DNA from: Coprobacter tertius | GTDB lineage: Bacteria; Bacteroidota; Bacteroidia; Bacteroidales; Coprobacteraceae | Length of the DNA: 64,000 bases | Reading direction: 5' to 3' | Assembly: GCF_024330105.1 (NCBI RefSeq) | Contig: NZ_JANDHW010000015.1 | Location: 1-64,000 of the forward strand | Shown: positions 30,784 to 39,143 of the stretch, in pieces | How the letters are laid out: each line of letters begins with the position of its first letter | How positions within the stretch are numbered: position 1 is the first letter of the stretch | Translations under genes and position numbers: made by a program | Notes under the pieces: model-generated | Told to the model about the DNA's origin: nothing | The model's input: only the letters and a program-made list of their open reading frames with translations | The model's database searches: none

Positions 30784-32973
30784 TTATCGTACAAATAATA
30801 ATTCTCTATATTTAGGCAAAGGCCACATCTGATTATCTATCATAAGCTCGAGTTTATCGGTATGATAACGTATCTCATCGAGTTTGGGAACAACCGTATC
30901 ATGATAGGCGACAGCTTTTTCCCGCTCGTTTTCTATCTTATTAGCTAATTTCCGGGCATCTACCATTGCAGCCACCTTATCTTGAATAGCCGTCGAATGA
31001 AATGCAATTTTACGAATTATATCGATATCTCGTGCCGATATCTCAGCGGCCTCTTCTTCAGGAAATACATTTTTAATTTTACATACCGTATCAAGCAACA
31101 TCGATTGAAAACGAGTAGCTACCGGAAGAATATGGTTAAGTACCAAATCACCCATTACACGGGCCTCTATCTGTACTTTTTTCGTATAAGTCTCCCATTT
31201 TACCTCGTTACGGGCAGCTAATTCCACCGCATTCATAACCCCCGTTTCTGAAAACATCCGTATCGAAGAAGGACGAAGGTAAGCATCGAATATTACCGGG
31301 ACACTGGTTTCACAATCGAGACCACGGCGACAGGCCTCTTCTTTCCAGGCATCACTGTAGCCATTTCCGTCGAAACGGATAGGACGACTTTCCCGAATAT
31401 ATGATTTCAGTACCGAAAGGATTGATTTTTCTTTAGGTATTCCACTTTCAATCAGTTTATCGACTTCGATCTTAAATAATTTCAACTGGTGTGCGACAGC
31501 CGCATTAAGTACAATCATCGCCGAAGCACAATTAGCTGAAGAGCCAACCGCTCTGAATTCGAACCGGTTTCCTGTAAACGCAAAAGGTGATGTACGGTTT
31601 CGATCAGTATTGTCCATTAATAATTCCGGTATTTTAGGAATGTTCAGGTTTACACCGGTTTTACCATGAAAAGAAATGGTGGTATCATCGCTACAATTTT
31701 CAAGTTCATCAAGTACCTGAGACATCTGAGAACCTAAAAAGATAGAGATAATCGCGGGAGGAGCCTCATTTGCACCCAAACGATGAGCATTAGTCGCAGA
31801 AGAAATACTCGCTTTCAGTAAACCGTTATGTTTATATACAGCCATAATAACATTCACCAGAAAAGTCACGAACTGTAGATTATCTTCCGGTGTTTTCCCC
31901 GGCGACAACAATTGTACACCGGTATCCGTTCCCAACGACCAGTTATTATGTTTTCCCGACCCGTTCACTCCTTTAAACGGTTTCTCATGCAGCAACACCC
32001 TGAAACCATGACGACGGGCAATACGGCGCATCAATTCCATGATCACCTGATTATGATCATTGGCAAGATTACACTCTTCATAAATAGGCGCTAATTCGAA
32101 CTGATTGGGAGCGACTTCATTATGCCGGGTTTTAACGGGAATACCCAGCTTAAGACTTTCTATTTCCAATTCCTGCATAAAAGCTGAAACCCGTGTAGGA
32201 ATCGCACCGAAATAATGATCTTCCAGTTGTTGGTTTTTAGAACTTTCATGTCCCATCAACGTACGTCCTGTAAGCAATAGGTCGGGACGGGCGGCATATA
32301 ATCCTTCATCTACTAAAAAATATTCCTGTTCCCAACCCAAATATGAATAGACTTTCTTTACGTTTTTATCGAAATAACGACATACATCGAGAGCCGCTTC
32401 GGTAACAGCCCCCAACGATTTCAACAAAGGCGCCTTGTAATCGAGAGCTTCTCCGGTGTACGAAATAAATACCGTGGGTATACATAACGTATCACCTACG
32501 ATAAATGCAGGTGAAGAGGGATCCCAGGCGGAATATCCCCGAGCTTCAAAAGTATTCCGTATGCCACCATTAGGAAAACTCGAAGCATCACCTTCCTGCT
32601 GTATCAGTAATTTACCGGAAAACTCTTCTACGACTCCGCCATTTCCATCTTGCTCTACAAATGCATCATGCTTTTCGGCAGTTCCATCGGTAAGCGGGTG
32701 AAACCAATGCGTATAATGTGTAACCCCCATTTCAATCGCCCATTTTTTCATTCCCGCGGCCACCATATCGGCAATTTCCCGATCTAACGGTTTACCGTTA
32801 TCAATAGCATCTACTAACGCATCATACGCCGTACGGGGAAGATAACGGAACATTTTTTCCCGATTGAAAACATATTTTGCAAAGTAATCAGAAGGGCGTT
32901 CTTCAGGGCGTTCTACAGCTACCGCCTTTTTTTTAAAAGCCTCTTCTACAACTCTAAAACGTAAAGATGACAT
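30784..32973 (-). CDS. glnN: Glutamine synthetase type III
   Basis: ATP-dependent ligation of ammonia to glutamate. The 729 aa size marks the GSIII class, typical of Bacteroidetes, rather than the roughly 450 aa GSI. Recognisable blocks: WDPSSPAFI, GWEQEYFLVDE, HNEVAPNQFELAPI, KPFKGVNGSGKHNNWS, and NRTSPFAFTGNRFEFR, which matches the catalytic core. Cytoplasmic. It lies beside asnA, another ammonia-fixing enzyme, but each gene has its own signals. Confidence 0.95.
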   Translation of the reverse strand: MSSLRFRVVEEAFKKKAVAVERPEERPSDYFAKYVFNREKMFRYLPRTAYDALVDAIDNGKPLDREIADMVAAGMKKWAIEMGVTHYTHWFHPLTDGTAEKHDAFVEQDGNGGVVEEFSGKLLIQQEGDASSFPNGGIRNTFEARGYSAWDPSSPAFIVGDTLCIPTVFISYTGEALDYKAPLLKSLGAVTEAALDVCRYFDKNVKKVYSYLGWEQEYFLVDEGLYAARPDLLLTGRTLMGHESSKNQQLEDHYFGAIPTRVSAFMQELEIESLKLGIPVKTRHNEVAPNQFELAPIYEECNLANDHNQVIMELMRRIARRHGFRVLLHEKPFKGVNGSGKHNNWSLGTDTGVQLLSPGKTPEDNLQFVTFLVNVIMAVYKHNGLLKASISSATNAHRLGANEAPPAIISIFLGSQMSQVLDELENCSDDTTISFHGKTGVNLNIPKIPELLMDNTDRNRTSPFAFTGNRFEFRAVGSSANCASAMIVLNAAVAHQLKLFKIEVDKLIESGIPKEKSILSVLKSYIRESRPIRFDGNGYSDAWKEEACRRGLDCETSVPVIFDAYLRPSSIRMFSETGVMNAVELAARNEVKWETYTKKVQIEARVMGDLVLNHILPVATRFQSMLLDTVCKIKNVFPEEEAAEISARDIDIIRKIAFHSTAIQDKVAAMVDARKLANKIENEREKAVAYHDTVVPKLDEIRYHTDKLELMIDNQMWPLPKYRELLFVR

Positions 32974-33004
32974 AGTCCTGTGTTATTTGTTTCTTGTTTC
33001 GTTG

Positions 33005-33012
33005 CAAATGTA
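33005..33012 (-). promoter_or_regulatory. Promoter -7 box for glnN
   Basis: TACATTTG on the minus strand, 31 bases before the glnN start, only three bases past the T run of the asnA terminator. The upstream half of this promoter would fall inside the terminator hairpin. Confidence 0.5.
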
Positions 33013-33015
33013 CAT

Positions 33016-33080
33016 AAAAAAAACGGCAGTCGAACATAAGGTAAATAAGTATTATTTGCTTATCCTTTGCCCGACTGCCG
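33016..33080 (-). terminator. Terminator after asnA
   Basis: Long imperfect minus-strand hairpin closed by CGGCAGTCG / CGACTGCCG (33024-33032 with 33072-33080), with partial pairing inside, then a run of eight T. Confidence 0.75.
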
Positions 33081-33101
33081 TATATCGCATATCCTATTTT
33101 C

Positions 33102-34136
33102 TTATAATAAAATTATATTGTTTTTGGCACACTCGGCTATTTGTTCTTCAGGCCAAATACTGGCTTGTACTTCACCGATATGAGCTTTTTGTAAAAGGAA
33201 CATACACAACCGAGACTGACCGATCCCTCCCCCTATCGAAAGGGGTAATGACCCGTCGAGGAGAGCTTTATGAAATTCAAGATTCTTCCTTTGGGGACAA
33301 CCACAGATATCGAGTTGCCTCAAAAGCGACTCTTTATCGACCCGTATCCCCATAGAAGAAAGCTCGAACGGACATTCGAGTACCTGATTCCACAATATGA
33401 TATCACCGTTCAGGCCTGTATAACCATCCGAATTATGAGAAATCCAGTCGTCATAATCGGGAGCGCGACCATCATGAGGTTCCCCGTTAGAAAGCTTATT
33501 ACCGATGCCGATAATAAAAATAGCTCCATATTTTTTAGCAGCAGCAGCTTCCCTTTCCTTCGGAGTAAGGTCGGGATATTGTTGTAATAATTCCTCAGAA
33601 TGGACAAAAGTAATTTTTTCTGGCAAAACCGGGGTAATATGTGGGAAATCGTTATATACCATTTCCTCGAGAGCTTTTATCTGCTCATAAATATTATTTA
33701 CTACCTCTTTGAGATAAGACAAAGTGCGGTTTTCAGGCAAAATAGTCTGTTCCCAATCCCACTGATCTACATAAAGTGAATGCAGGTTATCCAAATCTTC
33801 ATCGGCACGTATCGCATTCATATCGGTATATAAACCATAACCGGGAGCAATACCGTATGCACCGAGTTTCATTCGTTTCCATTTAGCTAACGAATGTACA
33901 ACCTCGGCTTTGCGATCGCCCATACATTTTATCGGAAAAGACACCGCCCTTTCCATACCATTCAGATCGTCGTTAATTCCGGTACCTGTAAGAACGAAAA
34001 GCGGTGCGGTAACCCGACGCAGATTCAATGCTTTTGATAATTTATCCTGAAAACAAACCTTCAGTGTTTTTATAGCCTGCTCGGTCGTTTCGGGTAGTAA
34101 TTTCAGTTTATACTGTTTCGGTATAATCAATGCCAT
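33102..34136 (-). CDS. asnA: Aspartate-ammonia ligase (asparagine synthetase A)
   Basis: Makes asparagine from aspartate and free ammonia with ATP; class II aminoacyl-tRNA-synthetase fold. The protein begins MALIIPKQYKLKL and contains KRMKLGAYGIAPGYGLYTDMNAIR, YVDQWDWE and GGGIGQSRLCMFLL. These are the AsnA motifs. The start at 34136 gives 344 aa, close to the family; the frame is open 15 codons further but without conservation. A leader of about 130 bases is predicted if the box at 34271 is used. Confidence 0.95.
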   Translation of the reverse strand: MALIIPKQYKLKLLPETTEQAIKTLKVCFQDKLSKALNLRRVTAPLFVLTGTGINDDLNGMERAVSFPIKCMGDRKAEVVHSLAKWKRMKLGAYGIAPGYGLYTDMNAIRADEDLDNLHSLYVDQWDWEQTILPENRTLSYLKEVVNNIYEQIKALEEMVYNDFPHITPVLPEKITFVHSEELLQQYPDLTPKEREAAAAKKYGAIFIIGIGNKLSNGEPHDGRAPDYDDWISHNSDGYTGLNGDIILWNQVLECPFELSSMGIRVDKESLLRQLDICGCPQRKNLEFHKALLDGSLPLSIGGGIGQSRLCMFLLQKAHIGEVQASIWPEEQIAECAKNNIILL

Positions 34137-34364
34137 ATCTATAAATGTGTGTTTTATATTCTGTATTTTTCTGCTTATCAAAGTGATAAACAGATGATTT
34201 GAGTCATAATGTACTGAATTCGACTACTAAAATTAAATTCAGCAACAAAACCGATAGCACTTATGACTGGCAAATATAAAACATTTTTGATTGTATTCCA
34301 CGAAAATAAAAAACTTTTTGCTATTCATATAAAGATTTTTATATCATTTAGATGTTTAAAAAAT
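34137..34364. other. asnA leader and intergenic region
   Basis: 228 bases between asnA and the upstream namZ gene. It holds the asnA -7 box (34271-34278), a short inverted repeat TTATCA-N3-TGATAA (34175-34189) and another with arms CTGAATT / AATTCAG (34214-34220 and 34236-34242). No terminator for namZ is clear. Confidence 0.35.
34271..34278 (-). promoter_or_regulatory. Promoter -7 box for asnA
   Basis: TATATTTG on the minus strand, 134 bases upstream of the asnA start. No partner TTTG at 19 bases. Confidence 0.4.
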
Positions 34365-35531
34365 TTACTTATAATCGGGGTACATAAGATATTTTTTCCG
34401 CATTTTCTTATATTCTTGTAATTCACTTGCCCAGCGATCTTTTATTTCGTTTTCAGATTTACCGGACAAAATATCCTGTCTAACCCGGCGGTTGCCCATC
34501 AGTTTATCAAAAAACGAAGGACTCGAAAAAAACTTTTCTTTTTCTCCAGACAACCGGTAAAAACGGAGAAGATAAGTAAGTGTAAGCCCCTCGGGCATTA
34601 TCGAATCTCGTAAATCAATTCCATAACAAAGAACTCCCTTTTGCAAAGGATTTTTATCATATCCGGGTAGAGAACGAGGGGTAAATGTAAAATTTCCATA
34701 TTTTTTATTCGGAGCTCCGATAATTTGAAACGGATATTTTGTTCCACGCCCCACACTTACCCGGGTGGCTTCAAAAAAACATAACGAAGGATAAAACCGC
34801 ACCGCTCTCATATCCGGAAGATTCGGTGAGGGTTTTACCGGCAGAGCGTATGGTTGACCGTGAGACCAACCAGAAACAGGAATTACCGTTAAAGACAATT
34901 CGTTTTTACCATACCATTTTTCTCCAACGATCATATGGGAAAGCTCTCCGATCGTAAGGCCATATAATACCGGCAAAGGTAAAGCTCCGACAAAGGATTT
35001 CAGAGAATCTTCCATAATCGGTCCGTCAACATAATCGTTCGGATTCGGCCGATCGAGAACGATGATAGGTTTACCAGTCTCGGCACAAGTTTGCATTACA
35101 TATAACAAAGTACTTATGTATGTATAAAACCGTGCCCCTACATCCTGTATGTCAAAAACAATGACATCAAGACCATTAAACTGGTCGTTGGTCGGCTTTT
35201 TATTTTTACCGTAAAGGGAAATAACAGGTAAGCCGGTACGCTCGTCGAAACTATTATCAACAGTTTCTCCCGCATCCGCATATCCGCGAAAACCATGTTC
35301 CGGTGCAAAAATCTTTTTTATCATTACACCTTCTGCTATAAGAGTATCGAGCAAATGCACTCCCCTACCCGAAAGTAAAGAAGTATGATTGACTACCAAA
35401 CCTACTTTTTTATCTTTTAATAGAGGAAGAAGAAGTTCCATACGATCGGCTCCGACACGAACTCCAGCCGATACTGTCACAGAAACGAAAGAAAAAGCGA
35501 GGATTATAACAAAAGAATACAATAATCTCAT
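34365..35531 (-). CDS. namZ: Exo-beta-N-acetylmuramidase NamZ (DUF1343, GH171)
   Basis: 388 aa with a signal peptide ending near SAGVRVG. DUF1343 hallmarks: VGLVVNHTS, FAPEHGFRG, GLPVISLYG, DVIVFDIQDVGARFYTY and LDRPNP. The family includes NamZ enzymes that remove terminal MurNAc from peptidoglycan fragments in the periplasm for recycling. With the MltF-like protein nearby, the region has two cell-wall turnover functions, though not in one operon. Confidence 0.85.
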   Translation of the reverse strand: MRLLYSFVIILAFSFVSVTVSAGVRVGADRMELLLPLLKDKKVGLVVNHTSLLSGRGVHLLDTLIAEGVMIKKIFAPEHGFRGYADAGETVDNSFDERTGLPVISLYGKNKKPTNDQFNGLDVIVFDIQDVGARFYTYISTLLYVMQTCAETGKPIIVLDRPNPNDYVDGPIMEDSLKSFVGALPLPVLYGLTIGELSHMIVGEKWYGKNELSLTVIPVSGWSHGQPYALPVKPSPNLPDMRAVRFYPSLCFFEATRVSVGRGTKYPFQIIGAPNKKYGNFTFTPRSLPGYDKNPLQKGVLCYGIDLRDSIMPEGLTLTYLLRFYRLSGEKEKFFSSPSFFDKLMGNRRVRQDILSGKSENEIKDRWASELQEYKKMRKKYLMYPDYK

Positions 35532-35568
35532 TCTTCAGAATATATATTTTAAATTTTAAACGATCAAT

Positions 35569-35576
35569 CAAAGATA
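35569..35576 (-). promoter_or_regulatory. Promoter -7 box for namZ
   Basis: TATCTTTG on the minus strand, 37 bases before the namZ start. Confidence 0.4.
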
Positions 35577-35630
35577 TAAAATGAAAAACAATTTACTGAA
35601 TATAAAATTCTTTCTTAAAGAAAATAATGC

Positions 35631-35638
35631 TATTTTTG
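35631..35638 (+). promoter_or_regulatory. Promoter -7 box for the gene at 35664
   Basis: TATTTTTG, 25 bases ahead of the start codon; divergent from the namZ box 55 bases away. Confidence 0.4.
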
Positions 35639-35663
35639 TTTTCTATCGTTAATAAATCGACTT

Positions 35664-36224
35664 ATGAAATATTCTATTTCACTTAGTATAATACTTCTTT
35701 TGTTCTTTGTATCAGTTTCCGAAATTATGTTCGGCCAAAATCGTAATCCGTTCAGGCCGACACTAAAAGTACCGGATGTCCCTACCGAAAAATCGATTAA
35801 TATCCCTGACTCATCATATAATGAACGTTCTTTCGCAAATATCCCTCTTCCCCCACTGAAAAAAGATAGTCTTTATAAATCCGACATTCCATTCGACAAA
35901 GCGATCACAATGCTGGGCTTCGAAAAAAGAGTAAAAGACAAAAATGAAACTTTCCTTTTAAAAAACAATACTCCTTATTTGGTAACTCGTGTAAAACTTA
36001 AATTGATTTATAAAACCAGAAATGATGAAATGATCGATTACCGGGAAATAACTATAGACGGAGAAATTCTTCCGGGTACGACTAAACAATTCGAAAAAGA
36101 AAGTTTCGACAAAATAAAACGTTACTATTACATAAAAAGTATGCCGCTATATGACCAAGATAACGGATATCCTTTTAAGGTTATGTACGAACTATTACGC
36201 TATGATATTGCCATCACAAAATAA
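35664..36224 (+). CDS. Exported protein of unknown function
   Basis: 186 aa with a signal peptide (about 1-24, ending MFGQ), a proline-rich stretch (NPFRPTLKVPDVP), and a C-terminal domain of beta strands. The segment FLLKNNTPYLVTRVKLKLIY and the following DGEILPGTTKQFE recall FxLYD-type domains that describe a non-covalent binding fold; that likeness is weak. I do not recognise the family with confidence. It stands alone between divergent namZ and hsp20. Confidence 0.6.
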   Translation: MKYSISLSIILLLFFVSVSEIMFGQNRNPFRPTLKVPDVPTEKSINIPDSSYNERSFANIPLPPLKKDSLYKSDIPFDKAITMLGFEKRVKDKNETFLLKNNTPYLVTRVKLKLIYKTRNDEMIDYREITIDGEILPGTTKQFEKESFDKIKRYYYIKSMPLYDQDNGYPFKVMYELLRYDIAITK

Positions 36225-36298
36225 ATTTTGATCTTTACTTCGCATTTTTAACCCGCAATCATCGAACAAAGCTATTTTCAGGCGTGTTTTCTTTATCT

Positions 36299-36335
36299 GA
36301 AAGAATGATATCGATATATAATATCATTTACTTTC
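36299..36335. promoter_or_regulatory. Inverted repeat upstream of hsp20
   Basis: AATGATAT (36304-36311), nine bases, ATATCATT (36321-36328), extended by GAAAG (36299-36303) and CTTTC (36331-36335) past a two-base bulge. No T tract. It lies 34-71 bases before hsp20; TACTTTCG (36329-36336) just inside is a one-mismatch -7 box. The 8-N9-8 shape resembles heat-shock operators, but the bases do not match CIRCE. Confidence 0.4.
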
Positions 36336-36357
36336 GTCATTAATAATCAATTAATCT

Positions 36358-36362
36358 GGAGG
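36358..36362 (+). promoter_or_regulatory. Strong Shine-Dalgarno of hsp20
   Basis: GGAGG seven bases before the ATG. Such a strong site is uncommon in Bacteroidetes and among the genes in this window; it suggests high translation and fixes the start at 36370. Confidence 0.7.
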
Positions 36363-36369
36363 AAACATT

Positions 36370-36795
36370 ATGACACCTGCAAAAAATTCACAAAACTGGT
36401 TACCGGGAATTTTCAATGACTTTTTCGGAAATGAATGGATCACAAAAACAAATAGTTCGGCTCCCGCAATCAATATTATCGAAGACGACAAAGCATACAA
36501 AGTCGAAGTAGCCGCTCCGGGGCTTACCAAAGACGACTTTAATGTTCGCATCGACGATAACGACCATCTGGTTATCACCGTAGAAAATAAAAAAGAAAAT
36601 GAAGAGAAAGATAAAAAAGGGAAATATCTACGCCGTGAATTTTCTTACTCCCAATTCCAGCAAACTCTCGTGTTACCCGAAAATATCGAAGAAAATGCAA
36701 TAGAGGCTAAGCAAGAAAACGGTGTGCTTACTGTTACTATTCCTAAAAAAGCCTTACCGGAATCCAAGGAACCCAAACAAATTAAAGTGAAATAA
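36370..36795 (+). CDS. Small heat-shock protein, Hsp20 family
   Basis: 141 aa ATP-independent holdase. The alpha-crystallin domain spans about 35-130: YKVEVAAPGLTKDDFNV, DHLVITVENKKE, the ENAIEAKQENGVLTVTIPK strand, and a C-terminal tail rich in lysine and proline. Length and order are normal. Own terminator downstream; the inverted repeat upstream and the strong ribosome binding site point to an inducible, highly translated gene. Confidence 0.93.
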   Translation: MTPAKNSQNWLPGIFNDFFGNEWITKTNSSAPAINIIEDDKAYKVEVAAPGLTKDDFNVRIDDNDHLVITVENKKENEEKDKKGKYLRREFSYSQFQQTLVLPENIEENAIEAKQENGVLTVTIPKKALPESKEPKQIKVK

Positions 36796-36802
36796 ATTCC
36801 CG

Positions 36803-36848
36803 GAAACGGGGATATACGCTCGATTAGCGTATATCCCCGTTTCTTTTA
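36803..36848 (+). terminator. Terminator after hsp20
   Basis: 18-bp perfect stem (36803-36820 with 36826-36843), core ACGGGGATATACGCT, five-base loop, then a T-rich tail. Also sits just past the stop of the convergent GT2 gene. Confidence 0.85.
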
Positions 36849-36853
36849 TTTTT

Positions 36854-38014
36854 TCACACCCGTTTCCAGATATAATTTTTACCTCTACTGAATAATCCGA
36901 TCAGCCGATAATAAATATTTACGGGGGTATAAACCAAATCAAAAAAAGGAAGTGTCAATCGTGAAGGACGACTTCCCAATATTTTAGAAGAACGATTATA
37001 GATTATCCATTGAAAAACATAACGGATCACAAATAATACAAGACCGACCAACGGGAACAACAAATTGTAAATTCCCATTATTAATAACGCCAATACAGAT
37101 AAATAAAACGCGTAAGCTGTAATTCTCTCAAAACCAAAAACAGAACGATAACAACTCTTCAGGTATTTAGAAGTAAAATCATAACGCAATTTCAGTTCTT
37201 TCCAAGCTTCATGAACAAGGTCATATTCGACTTCTATAAGACTGTTCTCAGATATTTCTACACGAGTATTTTCCGAATCGGCGATTTCATTAATAAACAG
37301 GTCGTCGTCTCCATAATGTAAATTCAGATACCGAGAAAAACCTTTATTGGCGAAGAACAGACTCTTACGATAAGCAAGGTTCAGCCCTATTCCCATATAT
37401 GGTTTTCTACGAAGTGCAAAAGAAAGATATCTCAACGTAAACATTGTACGATCGAAACACTCATATCGACTCATATTTCCGATATAAGCATGTCCCAAAA
37501 CAATATCTATACCGGGAATAAAATTTCTGGCCATTGCCGCCAGCCAGTTTTTATCCTTAGGTTTACAATTAGCACAAGTAAGTATTACAATCTCATGTTT
37601 CGCCGCTTTTATTCCTAAGGTAACAGCCAGTTTCTTACGACTCAGGCTACGAGCTTCTTCGGGAATATAAGTTTGATAAAGATTAGGATAACGGTATTCG
37701 AAATCAGAAAGTACATCTTTTGTTTCATCAGTAGAACCGTCGTTTACAACGATAACTTCGAAATCAGGATATTGTTGAGAGAGAAAATCGGGAAGAAAAC
37801 GGCTCAAATTATCCGCATCATTTTTTGCATAAACGATTACCGAAACAGGAGGTTGCTCTTCGCTATATTTTACCAGTCCCTTTTCTACTGTCTTATAAAA
37901 ACGATAAGGAGCCTGGTAAAAAGTAAGGTAATAATACAACTGAATTACCAACACCACAACAGAAAAACCTAACAAAATTATTTCAGCCGGATGTAGTATA
38001 AAATAAATATCCAT
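36854..38014 (-). CDS. Membrane-bound GT2 glycosyltransferase
   Basis: 386 aa. An N-terminal membrane helix (about 10-30) is followed by a GT-A catalytic domain: PPVSVIVYAKNDADNL, the DGSTDET nucleotide-sugar site, and GDDDLFINE as the acceptor-side acidic motif. At least two C-terminal helices (about 305-345) follow. Shape and hydrophobic ends resemble processive or polyprenyl-linked GT2 enzymes. It is transcribed away from the exopolysaccharide operon and has its own promoter box, so a role in that pathway is possible but not shown. Confidence 0.82.
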   Translation of the reverse strand: MDIYFILHPAEIILLGFSVVVLVIQLYYYLTFYQAPYRFYKTVEKGLVKYSEEQPPVSVIVYAKNDADNLSRFLPDFLSQQYPDFEVIVVNDGSTDETKDVLSDFEYRYPNLYQTYIPEEARSLSRKKLAVTLGIKAAKHEIVILTCANCKPKDKNWLAAMARNFIPGIDIVLGHAYIGNMSRYECFDRTMFTLRYLSFALRRKPYMGIGLNLAYRKSLFFANKGFSRYLNLHYGDDDLFINEIADSENTRVEISENSLIEVEYDLVHEAWKELKLRYDFTSKYLKSCYRSVFGFERITAYAFYLSVLALLIMGIYNLLFPLVGLVLFVIRYVFQWIIYNRSSKILGSRPSRLTLPFFDLVYTPVNIYYRLIGLFSRGKNYIWKRV

Positions 38015-38053
38015 AATATATGGGGCATATTAAAAAATGATTTTTACGAAGTA

Positions 38054-38061
38054 CAAACGTA
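38054..38061 (-). promoter_or_regulatory. Promoter -7 box for the GT2 gene
   Basis: TACGTTTG on the minus strand, 39 bases before the start. At exactly 19 bases upstream is TTTC (38081-38084), one base off TTTG. Confidence 0.5.
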
Positions 38062-38265
38062 CATAAAGTTTTTCTAATGAGAAAACTTAATATCTTTTTT
38101 CATGATAACGGATAAAACGAACATACAGTTTCCTAAACATAAAAAATATTGTAGGAATTTTTAATACATAGAAATGCCTAAAAAGAAGAAAGGGTACATT
38201 AATAATATTATACATCTAAGTACAATAATATTTCCCATAATACGTTTTGTTAGTAAACCGGAAAA

Positions 38266-38296
38266 TTTGGATTGAGCAGAAAAAAAACTACCTTTG
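38266..38296 (+). promoter_or_regulatory. Consensus promoter of the exopolysaccharide operon
   Basis: TTTG (38266-38269), exactly 19 bases, TACCTTTG (38289-38296): a full Bacteroidetes match, 41 bases before the wza start. Confidence 0.7.
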
Positions 38297-38337
38297 CCCG
38301 GAATTTTATTTTTATGAAAAATATAAAGTAAAAGTAA

Positions 38338-39129
38338 ATGAAGACAAAATTACTCTTATTATTTATTGTACCTTTTCTCGTTTTATCTTGTAAATCAAAG
38401 TCCGATATTATCTATTTTCAGACACTCGGAAATTCAAATATAACCGATCAGGCTATTAATTACGAACCCAAGATAACACCTGATGACCAGTTATCGATCT
38501 CGGTTTCCGCCGCTGATCCCGAAGCTGTGGCAAATTTCAATCTTCCGGCTCTCAGTTATCTCACCCCCGGAGAAAAGCAACTAGCCGTGACCCCTTCTTT
38601 ACAAACCTATCTTGTAGACCAAAACGGGAATATAGATTTCCCGATAATCGGAAAACTAACTGTCGCCGGCCTTACCCGGCAACAGTTAGCTGAACAGCTC
38701 AAAGAAAAAATAAGTGTTTACGTTACCGATCCGCTGGTGAATGTACAAATCATGAATTTTAAAGTAAACGTTATAGGCGAAGTAACTACTCCCGGTTCTT
38801 TCCCTGTAGCCAGCGACCGAATATCTATCCTCGATGCCATATCATTGGCAGGAGACTTGACCATTTACGGAAATCGGTCGAATGTATTGCTCATAAGGGA
38901 AAACAATGGAAAAAAAGAATTTTACAGATACGATCTTACCGATCCGGCGCTCTTTTCCTCTCCATACTATTACTTACAACAGAATGATGTTATTTACGTA
39001 GAACCTAATAAATCACGACAAGGGAACTCTAAATACAACCAAAACAAACAGTTCAATATCTCTGTCATGTCAACAGTGATCAGTGCTGTTTCGGTTATCA
39101 CATCATTATGTATCGCTTTAATTAAATAA
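38338..39129 (+). CDS. wza: Polysaccharide export lipoprotein, Wza-like
   Basis: 263 aa outer-membrane export protein. Lipoprotein signal ending VLSC, a Poly_export (PES) domain (about 45-130, starting KITPDDQLSISV and including IDFPIIGKLTVAGLT), and a SLBB domain (KVNVIGEVTTPGSF). A C-terminal membrane helix (about 243-262) would span the outer membrane, as in Wza. Forms the exit channel and pairs with Wzc, encoded 14 bases downstream. Confidence 0.92.
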   Translation: MKTKLLLLFIVPFLVLSCKSKSDIIYFQTLGNSNITDQAINYEPKITPDDQLSISVSAADPEAVANFNLPALSYLTPGEKQLAVTPSLQTYLVDQNGNIDFPIIGKLTVAGLTRQQLAEQLKEKISVYVTDPLVNVQIMNFKVNVIGEVTTPGSFPVASDRISILDAISLAGDLTIYGNRSNVLLIRENNGKKEFYRYDLTDPALFSSPYYYLQQNDVIYVEPNKSRQGNSKYNQNKQFNISVMSTVISAVSVITSLCIALIK

Positions 39130-39143
39130 TTTTTCTGTTTATT

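Larger units (their letters stand above)
38015..38337. other. Divergent intergenic region before the exopolysaccharide operon
   Basis: 323 AT-rich bases between the GT2 gene and wza. It holds the GT2 -7 box (38054-38061), the consensus wza promoter (38266-38296) and an AT-only 8-bp inverted repeat (38204-38211 with 38225-38232). I see no flanking invertible repeats around the promoter and no gene for an antiterminator. Confidence 0.5.

Noticed and set aside
36304-36328. CIRCE element upstream of hsp20
   Set aside because: The spacing is similar but the sequence does not match TTAGCACTC-N9-GAGTGCTAA.
38204-38232. AT-only inverted repeat as an invertible promoter boundary
   Set aside because: It does not flank the wza promoter and consists only of A and T, so chance is likely.
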